DNA from: Nocardioidaceae bacterium
GTDB lineage: Bacteria; Actinomycetota; Actinomycetes; Propionibacteriales; Nocardioidaceae
DNA length: 7,042 nt
Reading direction: 5' to 3'
NCBI GenBank assembly: GCA_013696365.1
Contig: JACCYS010000297.1
Location: forward strand, 1 to 7,042
Notes under the pieces: generated by a model
What the model saw: the letters and a program-made list of their open reading frames with translations, nothing else
Database searches by the model: none
What the model was told of the DNA's origin: nothing
Made by a program: the position numbers and the translations under genes
Shown here: piece by piece, positions 1-6,506 of the stretch
How the letters are laid out: each line of letters begins with the position of its first letter
Numbering within the stretch: position 1 is the first letter of the stretch

Positions 1-103
1 GGGGGGTGCCGATGCCGTGGCCGCCATCCTGCGGCGGGCGGTCGACGCCGGGCACGGGGATGCCGACATGGCCGCCGTGGTCGAGGTGCTGCGCGACAGC
101 TGA
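1..103 (+). CDS. C-terminal fragment of a 3-hydroxyisobutyrate dehydrogenase-like NAD(P)-dependent oxidoreductase
   Basis: This is the 3' end of a gene that begins outside the window. Read from base 2, it gives 33 residues and then a TGA at 101-103. The tail contains GHGDADMAAVVEVLR, which resembles the C-terminal helix of the 3-hydroxyisobutyrate dehydrogenase / beta-hydroxyacid dehydrogenase family, where a 'GxGDxDMAAVxExLR'-type ending is common. These cytoplasmic enzymes use NAD(P)+ to oxidise short beta-hydroxyacids. The neighbouring acyl-CoA synthetase would suit short-chain or branched-chain acid metabolism, but that link is inference. The gene is convergent with the synthetase, with 30 bases between their stop codons. 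The Rossmann domain and catalytic lysine are not in view, so the call rests on the tail alone. Confidence 0.55.
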   Translation, partial: GGADAVAAILRRAVDAGHGDADMAAVVEVLRDS

Positions 104-136
104 CCGGCCGTTGAACGCGTGTGCAGAGGTCGGTCA
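101..136. terminator. Inverted repeat spanning two convergent stop codons, possible terminator
   Basis: Bases 101-109 (TGACCGGCC) can pair with 128-136 (GGTCGGTCA). This makes a nine-pair stem with one G-U pair in the plus-strand transcript and an 18-base loop. The outer arms are the stop codons of the two convergent genes: TGA at 101-103, and the complement of TCA at 134-136. No T-rich tract follows on either side, so it is not a canonical intrinsic terminator, although U-poor hairpin terminators are proposed for actinobacteria. The minus-strand transcript would have a C/A mismatch where the plus strand has G-U. Confidence 0.35.
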
Positions 137-1915
137 GGAGTCTGCTCGCAGCTCCGGGAAGTCATCCTCGCTCCACATCGCCGACGACGAACTGATGCCG
201 CGGGCGGCGCGCTCGGACTCTGCCTGCCGCAGCTCGACTCGCCGGATCTTGCCGGAGACGGTCTTCGGGAGGTCCGCGAACTCCAGCCGGCGCACCCGCT
301 TGTACGGCGACAGCCGCTCGCGGGCGTGCGCCAGCACCGACCGCGCGGTGTCACGATCAGCCGGGTGGCCCGCGGCGAGCACGATGAACGCCTTGGGCAC
401 CGCCATCCGCAGCTCATCCGGCGACGGCACGACCGCCGCCTCGGCCACGGCGGGGTGTTCGACCAGCACGCTCTCCAACTCGAACGGACTGATCCGGTAG
501 TCGCTGGCCTTGAAGACGTCGTCCGCCCGCCCCACGTAGGTGAGGTAGCCCTGCTCGTCGCGGGTGGCCACATCCCCGGTGTGGTAGACGCCGCCGCGCA
601 TCGCCTCGGCGGTCAGGTCTTCATCGCCGGCGTAGCCTGTCATGACCCCCACCGGGCGTGGCGACAGCTCGACACAGATCTCGCCATCATCGCCGCACTC
701 TCCGGTCGCCGGGTCGACAAGGACGATCTCGTAGCCCGGCAGTGCCCGACCCATGGAACCCGGTTTGACCGGTTGACCGGGGCTGTTGCCCACCTGCGCG
801 GTGGTCTCGGTCTGGCCGAAACCATCGCGCACGGTCAACCCCCAGGCTTCTTGGACCCGGTCGACGACCTCAGGGTTGAGCGGCTCGCCGGCGGCGACCA
901 GCTCACGCAGCATCGGCTGGTACGCAGTGAGGTCTTGCTGAACAAGCATCCGCCACACCGTCGGTGGCGCGCAGAAAGTGGTCACCCCGCACTCCACCAG
1001 CACGTGCAGCAGCGCGGCCGGGTCAAACCGTGGGGCGGCGTGCACCACCACAGTCGCACCGGCGTTCCACGGCGCGAACACACACGACCAGGCGTGCTTG
1101 GCCCAGCCCGATGACGACATGTTCAGGTGGACATCGCTGCTCTGCAGGCCCAACCAGTACATCGTGGACAGATGCCCGACCGGATAGGACGCGTGCGTGT
1201 GTGTCACGAGCTTGGGCTGCGCGGTCGTCCCCGAGGTGAAGTACAACAGCAGTGGATCGTCGGCCCTAGTCGGCTTCCGTCGCTCGCCGGCGGTGGTCAA
1301 GACCTGGTCGAGCCCCAGATGGCCGTCGCCGTCGCGGTAGATGTGCCAGCCGGCCGGCACCGAAGCGTCGGTACCGTCGGCCAGGGCGATGCGTACACAA
1401 CCGTCGGCGACGTCGCCGAACCGGTGCGCGTCGGTACATCCGGCGACCGCAACCGCGACCCGCCCACGCTCGATCCGGTCGGCCAGGTCGTCGCGAGACA
1501 GCAGTGTCGTTGCCGGGATCATCACGGCACCGAGTCGGATGCAGGCGAGCATCAGTTCCCATAGTGGGACCACGTTGCCCAGCACAAGCAGCACGCGGTC
1601 GCCGGGGCGCACGCCCAGCGACCACAGCCAGCCGGCTACCTCACGTGACCGGCGAGACATCTGTGCGTAGGAGACGTGGGTGTGTCGAAGCCGGTGCTCG
1701 CTGTCGGTGCCACCGCCGTCCTCGCTGGGCTCGACGAGCCACAGGGCGGTGTGCTCCGGTTGCTCGGCTGCGAGCACGTCGAACCAGTCGGTGGCCCAGT
1801 TGAAGTGCTCGGGGCGCGGCCACTGGAAACCACGACGCGCAGCGTCGAGGTCCTCTCGGTGGGCGATCAGCAGGTCACGGACCTGGCGGAACTCCGTCGT
1901 CGCGGTGTCGGTCAT
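134..1915 (-). CDS. AMP-forming acyl-CoA synthetase, medium-chain (MACS/ACSM-like) type
   Basis: This 593-residue cytoplasmic enzyme is predicted to activate a carboxylic acid with ATP to an acyl-adenylate and then transfer it to CoA. The ANL-superfamily motifs appear in order. The P-loop is YFTSGTTAQPK (residues 225-235; the usual Gly after TT is Ala). A GQTET adenylate motif ends near residue 371. The conserved TGD has Asp448, followed by the hinge region GRADDVFKASDYRIS. The C-terminal domain ends with PKTVSGKIRR, whose Lys556 is the catalytic lysine. The N-terminal FNWATDWFD segment and the overall length fit medium-chain/acetyl-CoA synthetase-like members. The substrate cannot be read from sequence. 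The start is the ATG giving MTDTATTEF. It has no clear Shine-Dalgarno sequence, and the open frame continues upstream only as an antisense shadow of pat. The gene is divergent from pat, whose product is of the type that acetylates this lysine. Confidence 0.93.
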   Translation of the reverse strand: MTDTATTEFRQVRDLLIAHREDLDAARRGFQWPRPEHFNWATDWFDVLAAEQPEHTALWLVEPSEDGGGTDSEHRLRHTHVSYAQMSRRSREVAGWLWSLGVRPGDRVLLVLGNVVPLWELMLACIRLGAVMIPATTLLSRDDLADRIERGRVAVAVAGCTDAHRFGDVADGCVRIALADGTDASVPAGWHIYRDGDGHLGLDQVLTTAGERRKPTRADDPLLLYFTSGTTAQPKLVTHTHASYPVGHLSTMYWLGLQSSDVHLNMSSSGWAKHAWSCVFAPWNAGATVVVHAAPRFDPAALLHVLVECGVTTFCAPPTVWRMLVQQDLTAYQPMLRELVAAGEPLNPEVVDRVQEAWGLTVRDGFGQTETTAQVGNSPGQPVKPGSMGRALPGYEIVLVDPATGECGDDGEICVELSPRPVGVMTGYAGDEDLTAEAMRGGVYHTGDVATRDEQGYLTYVGRADDVFKASDYRISPFELESVLVEHPAVAEAAVVPSPDELRMAVPKAFIVLAAGHPADRDTARSVLAHARERLSPYKRVRRLEFADLPKTVSGKIRRVELRQAESERAARGISSSSAMWSEDDFPELRADS

Positions 1916-1944
1916 GACCGGCCAGTCTGGCGGTTGTGGCTGCA

Positions 1945-1958
1945 ACTGGACAACCAGT
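1945..1958. promoter_or_regulatory. Inverted repeat in the divergent synthetase/pat region, possible operator
   Basis: ACTGG-ACAA-CCAGT is a perfect 5-bp inverted repeat with a four-base spacer. It lies inside the 81-base region between the divergent start codons at 1915 and 1997. A third copy of the half-site, CCAGT, occurs at 1922-1926 next to the synthetase start. The position suits a regulator controlling both directions. The arms are short, however, and such a repeat can arise by chance in GC-rich DNA. No regulator gene is visible in the window. Confidence 0.2.
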
Positions 1959-1984
1959 CGGCATGCCCGCCTGCTGTCGGCCGC

Positions 1985-1990
1985 TAGGTT
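1985..1990 (+). promoter_or_regulatory. -10 element for a leaderless pat transcript
   Basis: TAGGTT fits the actinobacterial -10 consensus TANNNT. If transcription begins at the A of the pat ATG (1997), this hexamer falls exactly at -12 to -7. There is no Shine-Dalgarno-like sequence before the ATG. Together these features indicate a leaderless mRNA, which is common in actinobacteria, and they support 1997 as the start codon. No convincing -35 element is seen about 17 bases upstream. Confidence 0.55.
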
Positions 1991-1996
1991 CGGACC

Positions 1997-4687
1997 ATGA
2001 CCGCTGACCGGGGCACCTCCCCACATGCCTGGGAGGCCGACGTCGTGTTGCTTGACGGTCGGCCGGTGCGGCTTCGCCCGGTGCGACCGAGCGACGCGGA
2101 GCGGCTGGTCGCCTTCTACGGGCGGGTCTCCGCACAGTCCAAGTACCGGCGTTTCTTCGCCCCATACCCCCGGCTCTCCGACTCGGATGTCGATCGCTTC
2201 ACCAATGTGGATCACGACCGGCGGGTCGCCCTGGTCGGCGTCCTCGGCGAATCCATCATCGGGGTGGCCCGCTATGACGCGGTGGACGATCGGCAGGCAG
2301 AGGTCGCCTTCCTCGTCGAGGACGCGCACCAGCGTCGCGGGTTGGCTCAACTGCTGCTGGAGCATCTCGCGCAGGCCGCCAGAGACCGGGGCCTGCGCAG
2401 CTTCGTCGCCGACGTGTTGCCGGACAACAAGGCGATGATTCAAGTCTTCCGGGAGCAGGGTTACCGGGTGTCCGGTGAGCTGTCTGACGGCGTGCTCAGA
2501 ATGGAGTTCCCGATCGAGCAGACCGACACCGCAGTCGGCGTGCTGCTGGCCCGTGAGCATCGCGCCGAGGCCACCTCGATGAGCGCGTTCTTCGAGGTAC
2601 GCAGTGTGGCCGTCGTGGGTGCCAGCAGGCGCTCGGGAACGGTGGGCCAACGGCTGGTCCGCAACCTGGTGCTCGGCGACTTCACCGGCAGCGTCTACGC
2701 GGTGAACCCGCAGGCCGAGGCGGTGTCCGGCCTGCCGGCGTACCGCTCGGTTCAGGAGATCCCCGGTCATGTCGACCTAGCGTTGGTCGCGGTGCCGGCC
2801 GAGGCGGTGACCGAGGTGGTGTTGGACTGCGCGGCAAAGGGTGTGCGTGGCCTGGTGGTGATCTCGTCCGGTTTCGCCGAAACCGGCGAGGAGGGTCGAC
2901 AGCGTCAACGCCAGTTGCTCGGCCTGTCCCGCAGCTACGGTCTGCGTCTGGTCGGACCCAATTGTCTCGGGGTGATCAACACCGACCCAGCGGTGCACAT
3001 CAACGCGTCCCTGTCACCGCTGATGCCGGCCCGCGGCCGGGTCGGCTTCTTCTGTCAGTCCGGCGCGCTGGGGACGGCGATTCTCGAGAACGTCGGCCAG
3101 CGGGGGTTGGGTTTGTCGACGTTCGTGTCGGCGGGCAACCGGGCAGACGTCTCGGGCAACGACCTGCTGCAGTACTGGGAGGAGGACGACGCCACCGACG
3201 TCGTGTTGCTCTATCTGGAGTCCATTGGTAACCCGCGCAAGTTCTCTCGCATCGCTCGGCGGGTCTCCCGGCGCAAGCCGGTGGTGGCGGTCAAGTCGGG
3301 CCGGTCGACGCAAGGGGTACCGGTCGGGCATGCCGTCCGCCGCAGCCAGGTGCCGCCGGCCGCGGTCGATGCGATGTTCGCGCAGGCGGGCGTCATCCAG
3401 GTGGACCGGTTGGATGAGCTGTTCGATGTGGCCCAGCTGCTGGCCTATCAGCCCCTGCCGCGCGGGCCCCGGGTGTCGGTCATCGACAACTCCGATGCGC
3501 TGGGTTTGCTGGCCGCCGATGCCGCCTCGGCGGTGGGTCTGCAGGCGGGCGAGCCGATCGCGCTGGGCGCCGACGCGACCGCCGACGACTTCGAGCGTGC
3601 ACTCGACCTCGCCATCGACGACCCCGGCACCGATGCCGTCGTGGTGGTCTATGTGCCGCCGTTCCGCGATGGCGGCGAGGATGTCGCGGACGTACTGGCT
3701 GCGGTGGGGGAGCAGTCGGAGAAACCGATCGTGTCGTCCTTCCTCGGTCGCGAAGGGGTGCCGGAACTGTTACGGGTGGCCGGTGTGGAAGGCGTCCCCG
3801 GCCGCGGCTCGGTGCCGTCCTATCCTGCGGTAGAGGCAGCCGTCCGGGCACTTGCCCACGCGGTGACCTACGCCCGCTGGCTGCAAACTCCCGCCGGGGA
3901 GGTGCGCAGCTATGACGACGTACGGATGGCCGCGGCCCGGAGGATCGTTGAGGGGGTGCTGCTGAGCGCGCCGGCCGGGGTCGCCCTCGACCGGGACCAG
4001 GCACGGTCGGTGCTCGCCGCATACGGCGTGCCGGTGTGGGACCAGCTGCCGGTGCTGTCCCCGGACGAGGCAACAGCGGCCGGCAGACAGTTGGGCTGGG
4101 ACGTTGTGCTCAAGGCTCAGGCCGAGCAGCTGAAGCTGCGCGCAGACCTCGCCTTCGTCTGGCGCAGCATCGACGACGAGCACGAGATGCGGCAGGCCTG
4201 GCAGGCGATGACCGAGGGCATGCCCGACCACTCTGCCGGCGAGTTCGTGGTGCAGAAGATGGCCCCGAAGGGCCAGCCGGTCGCGGTGCAGGGGATCGAA
4301 GACCCCCTGTTCGGTCCGTTGGTCTCCTTTGGGCTGGCCGGTGCCCCCAGCGAGCTGCTGGGTGACCGAAGTTATGGAATACCGCCGATGACCGATGCCG
4401 ACGCGGCGGCGATGGTGCGTCAGCTGCGTGCCGCTCCCTTGTTGACCGGCTACCGCGGTAACGATCCCGTCGACCTCGCTCTGGTGGCTGATCTGATTCA
4501 GCGCATTGCCCGGCTCAAGAACGATCTGCCTCAGCTGGTTTCGGTCGAGTTACCTTTGGTGATGGCCTCTGCCGGCGGCATTTCGGTGCTCGACGTCCGG
4601 GCGAGGGTGGCACCGGTTGGCGACGCCCGCAACGACCTGTTCGTACGCCGGCTCGGGCGCATGCCGGGCGACACCATCCCCAACTGA
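1997..4687 (+). CDS. pat: Pat-type protein lysine acetyltransferase: N-terminal GNAT fused to an NDP-forming acyl-CoA synthetase-like region
   Basis: This 896-residue cytoplasmic protein is predicted to transfer acetyl or acyl groups from acyl-CoA to protein lysines, typically those of AMP-forming acyl-CoA synthetases. A GNAT domain spans about residues 22-178, with VRLRPVRP at its start, a candidate catalytic Glu102, and the acyl-CoA pyrophosphate loop QRRGLA at 112-117. Next come a CoA-binding Rossmann domain (about 198-330, with VAVVGAS), a succinyl-CoA-ligase-like flavodoxin domain (FFCQSGALG from about 351), and an ATP-grasp-like domain (about 663-888). The synthetase half looks catalytically degraded. 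The SSHTGSLAG phosphohistidine signature is replaced by sequence around VGHAVRRSQ (His445 may remain). The ATP-grasp HKSDxGG motif becomes LKLRADLAFVW (712-722), and the ELDINPL-type motif becomes SVELPLV (849-855). Such domains are thought to act as sensory or allosteric parts in Pat proteins. The ATG start fits a leaderless transcript. The gene is divergent from a likely substrate synthetase and lies 24 bases before the DUF5998 gene. Confidence 0.92.
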   Translation: MTADRGTSPHAWEADVVLLDGRPVRLRPVRPSDAERLVAFYGRVSAQSKYRRFFAPYPRLSDSDVDRFTNVDHDRRVALVGVLGESIIGVARYDAVDDRQAEVAFLVEDAHQRRGLAQLLLEHLAQAARDRGLRSFVADVLPDNKAMIQVFREQGYRVSGELSDGVLRMEFPIEQTDTAVGVLLAREHRAEATSMSAFFEVRSVAVVGASRRSGTVGQRLVRNLVLGDFTGSVYAVNPQAEAVSGLPAYRSVQEIPGHVDLALVAVPAEAVTEVVLDCAAKGVRGLVVISSGFAETGEEGRQRQRQLLGLSRSYGLRLVGPNCLGVINTDPAVHINASLSPLMPARGRVGFFCQSGALGTAILENVGQRGLGLSTFVSAGNRADVSGNDLLQYWEEDDATDVVLLYLESIGNPRKFSRIARRVSRRKPVVAVKSGRSTQGVPVGHAVRRSQVPPAAVDAMFAQAGVIQVDRLDELFDVAQLLAYQPLPRGPRVSVIDNSDALGLLAADAASAVGLQAGEPIALGADATADDFERALDLAIDDPGTDAVVVVYVPPFRDGGEDVADVLAAVGEQSEKPIVSSFLGREGVPELLRVAGVEGVPGRGSVPSYPAVEAAVRALAHAVTYARWLQTPAGEVRSYDDVRMAAARRIVEGVLLSAPAGVALDRDQARSVLAAYGVPVWDQLPVLSPDEATAAGRQLGWDVVLKAQAEQLKLRADLAFVWRSIDDEHEMRQAWQAMTEGMPDHSAGEFVVQKMAPKGQPVAVQGIEDPLFGPLVSFGLAGAPSELLGDRSYGIPPMTDADAAAMVRQLRAAPLLTGYRGNDPVDLALVADLIQRIARLKNDLPQLVSVELPLVMASAGGISVLDVRARVAPVGDARNDLFVRRLGRMPGDTIPN

Positions 4688-4696
4688 CGGGGTGCA

Positions 4697-4705
4697 TGCG
4701 AGACT
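4697..4705 (+). promoter_or_regulatory. Extended -10-like element for leaderless transcription of the DUF5998 gene
   Basis: TGC followed by GAGACT precedes the ATG at 4712. If that A is the transcription start, GAGACT occupies -12 to -7 and TG sits at the extended -10 position. The hexamer departs from TANNNT only at its first base. No Shine-Dalgarno sequence is present in the short gap after pat. This suggests that the downstream pair of genes has its own start within a possible pat operon. Confidence 0.4.
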
Positions 4706-4711
4706 GTCGGG

Positions 4712-5326
4712 ATGGCAGACGGGCGAAGCGTTGGACCATCCCGGGTCGCCGACGGGACCGGGATGCTGCGGGCGGCAATCGACGCCGCGGGTTACTACCC
4801 AGAAGCCGTTGCCGAGGGCGTAGAGGCGGCTGTCGCCGGCGAGCAGGTGGTGCAGCACTTGGTGCACCACGAGCCGACGTTCGACCACGACGAGGTGCGG
4901 CGCCATGTCACCGTTGTGGTGTTGACCCCCACCCGTCTGGTGGTCGCGCACACCGACGAGCACCCGCCCGACGACCTGCTCCCCGCCCCGTACACCGCGA
5001 CGACGACCGAGTCGGTCACGTTGGCCTCGGTCCGCTCGGTGGTCGTGCAACGCATGGTGGCCCACCCGGCGCCCGATGCTGGACACACCGGCGGGGGGTT
5101 GCCGAGCGAGGCGGTGCTCACCGTCGCCTGGGGTGCGATACGCCGCATCGACATGGAGCCCGCTCAGTGTGCCGACCCCGACTGCGAGGCAGATCACGGC
5201 TACGCGGGCACCCTCACCGCCGACGACTTCTCGATGCGGGTCAGCGCTGCTGCCGACGGTGCAGACGCAGTGCAACGCCTGCTGGACTTCGCGCGGGTGC
5301 TGTCCGAGTCGTCCGCACGGCCCTGA
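4712..5326 (+). CDS. DUF5998 family protein of unknown function
   Basis: The product is 204 residues and matches, from memory, the actinobacterial DUF5998 family. Recognisable blocks are LRAAIDAAGYYPEAV near the N-terminus, HHEPTFDHDEVRRHVTVVVLT, TTTESVTLASV, and the C-terminal DCEADHGYAGTLTADDFSMRVS. No signal peptide or membrane segment is seen, so it is probably cytoplasmic. A Cys153-x4-Cys158-x3-His162 cluster could bind a metal, but this is inference. The alternating hydrophobic segments (HVTVVVLTPTRLVVAHT, then SVRSVVVQRMVAH) suggest a mainly beta fold, loosely like PH-type domains in which a protein measures or displays something on a beta sheet. No function is known to me. The first roughly 17 residues look poorly conserved. 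It lies 24 bases after pat and 10 bases before the phosphatase, so co-expression is likely. Confidence 0.88.
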   Translation: MADGRSVGPSRVADGTGMLRAAIDAAGYYPEAVAEGVEAAVAGEQVVQHLVHHEPTFDHDEVRRHVTVVVLTPTRLVVAHTDEHPPDDLLPAPYTATTTESVTLASVRSVVVQRMVAHPAPDAGHTGGGLPSEAVLTVAWGAIRRIDMEPAQCADPDCEADHGYAGTLTADDFSMRVSAAADGADAVQRLLDFARVLSESSARP

Positions 5327-5336
5327 GCGACCCTCG

Positions 5337-6488
5337 ATGAACCAGCGCGTCTCGATGGATTCCAGTGACCCCGTCCTGCCAGGCCGCGGCCATGCGTCGC
5401 TGGCCGACCTGCTGCCGTCGATCGCCGCCCGCTGCGGCGTTGCCGGGTTCGACGAGACCGTGGGGTTGCCGCCGGCCAGATCCTTCGTGGTCCTGCTGAT
5501 CGACGGGCTCGGAGCCGACCTCCTGGACGCGCACAGTGCTGAGGCCCCGTATCTGGCCAGTTTGCGCAGCACTGAGCACGCGCCGATGACGGCCTGCGTG
5601 CCGTCGACGACTGCCAGCAGCATCACCAGCCTGGGCACGGGCTTACCACCGGGGCGGCACGGCGTCGTCGGGTACACCGCCCGTATCCCCGGAACGCGAT
5701 CGCTGCTGAACGCACTCACCTGGGACGCTGACGTGGATCCGGCGCAATGGCAGCCCTACCCCACCGTCTTCGCACAGATGCAGGCCGGCGGTGCCACTGC
5801 CACCGTGGTCAGCCGTTCCGCCTTCGTTGGCTCCGGGCTGACTCGGGTCAGCCAGCATGGGGCGCACTACATCGAGGCGGACTCTGCTTGGGAGCGGATC
5901 GGCTGTGCCACGGACTCGGCTGAGGTGCCGAGGTCCCTCACCTACACCTACAGCTCGCGGCTGGACCGTGCGGGCCATGAGCATGGATCGCGCTCAGAAC
6001 AGTGGCGCCAAGCGTTGCTGCGCCTGGATGGTGAGGCGCGATCGCTGCGCGAGGCTCTGCCGGGCGACACTGCCTTGGTCGTCACCGGCGACCACGGCAT
6101 GGTCGACGTACCGGACACCGACCGCATCGACGTGGATGCGGTGGCAGAGCTCAGCGACGGCGTCGTGCTGCTGGGGGGCGAGGCGCGCTTCCGGCACGTG
6201 TACACCTCCGCCGGGGCGGCCAATGACGTGGCGGCGGCCTGGCGGGCCGTGCTGGGCGATCGTGCCTGGGTGTGCACCAGGGATGAGGCGGAGGCAGCCG
6301 ACTGGTTCGGTCCCGTGGATGACCGTGTTCGTCCCCGGCTGGGAGACGTCGTCGTGGCAGCACGAGGGACGAACGCCGCGGTCGCCAAGCGCCGGTTCCC
6401 GGTGGAGGCGCAGATGCGTGGGTTTCACGGCTCACTGACCGCCGCCGAGATGTATGTGCCGTTGCTCGTCGACGTCGTCGGCTGCTGA
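5337..6488 (+). CDS. Alkaline phosphatase-superfamily protein, nucleotide pyrophosphatase/phosphodiesterase-like
   Basis: This 383-residue protein is predicted to hydrolyse phosphodiester or phosphomonoester bonds using two metal ions. The family ligand set is visible: Asp56 in LLIDGLG, a candidate nucleophile Thr92 in PSTTASS, Asp210 and His214 in DRAGHEHG, Asp252 and His253 in TGDHGM, and His364 in GFHGS. The set looks complete, so the enzyme is probably active. There is no signal peptide or transmembrane segment, which suggests a cytoplasmic location unlike classical secreted phosphatases. The natural substrate is unknown. The frame stays open upstream to 5076, but that part overlaps the DUF5998 gene and is not family-like. 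ATG 5337 has a weak GAGCGA six bases upstream. ATG 5355 would shorten the protein by six residues and is a real alternative. The gene follows DUF5998 by 10 bases and converges on sepH with 18 bases between them. Confidence 0.9.
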   Translation: MNQRVSMDSSDPVLPGRGHASLADLLPSIAARCGVAGFDETVGLPPARSFVVLLIDGLGADLLDAHSAEAPYLASLRSTEHAPMTACVPSTTASSITSLGTGLPPGRHGVVGYTARIPGTRSLLNALTWDADVDPAQWQPYPTVFAQMQAGGATATVVSRSAFVGSGLTRVSQHGAHYIEADSAWERIGCATDSAEVPRSLTYTYSSRLDRAGHEHGSRSEQWRQALLRLDGEARSLREALPGDTALVVTGDHGMVDVPDTDRIDVDAVAELSDGVVLLGGEARFRHVYTSAGAANDVAAAWRAVLGDRAWVCTRDEAEAADWFGPVDDRVRPRLGDVVVAARGTNAAVAKRRFPVEAQMRGFHGSLTAAEMYVPLLVDVVGC

Positions 6489-6497
6489 GCCGCCGAC
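6477..6497. terminator. Possible hairpin at the phosphatase/sepH convergent junction
   Basis: GTCGGC at 6477-6482 is complementary to GCCGAC at 6492-6497, giving a six-pair GC-rich stem with a nine-base loop that contains the phosphatase stop codon. An alternative inner stem GGCT/AGCC is also possible. There is no T-tract. The position between two convergent genes suits a shared terminator, but short GC-rich hairpins are frequent in this DNA. Confidence 0.25.
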
Positions 6498-6506
6498 ACG
6501 AGTCGG

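Noticed and set aside
119..1114. A 331-codon plus-strand open frame across the synthetase gene.
   Set aside because: It is the complement of a clear ANL-family gene, with an Arg/His/Gly-rich low-complexity translation and no recognisable domain.
1916..2770. An 878-codon minus-strand reading frame that would add 285 residues to the N-terminus of the acyl-CoA synthetase.
   Set aside because: The extra part is antisense to the GNAT and CoA-binding coding sequence of pat. It shows no family similarity and ends where a normal synthetase N-terminus (MTDTATTEF) begins. GC-rich codon bias on the opposite strand explains it.
5076..5336. An upstream extension of the phosphatase to 470 residues.
   Set aside because: It would overlap the DUF5998 gene by about 250 bases in another frame. 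The added residues are not family-like, and ATG 5337 gives the normal length.
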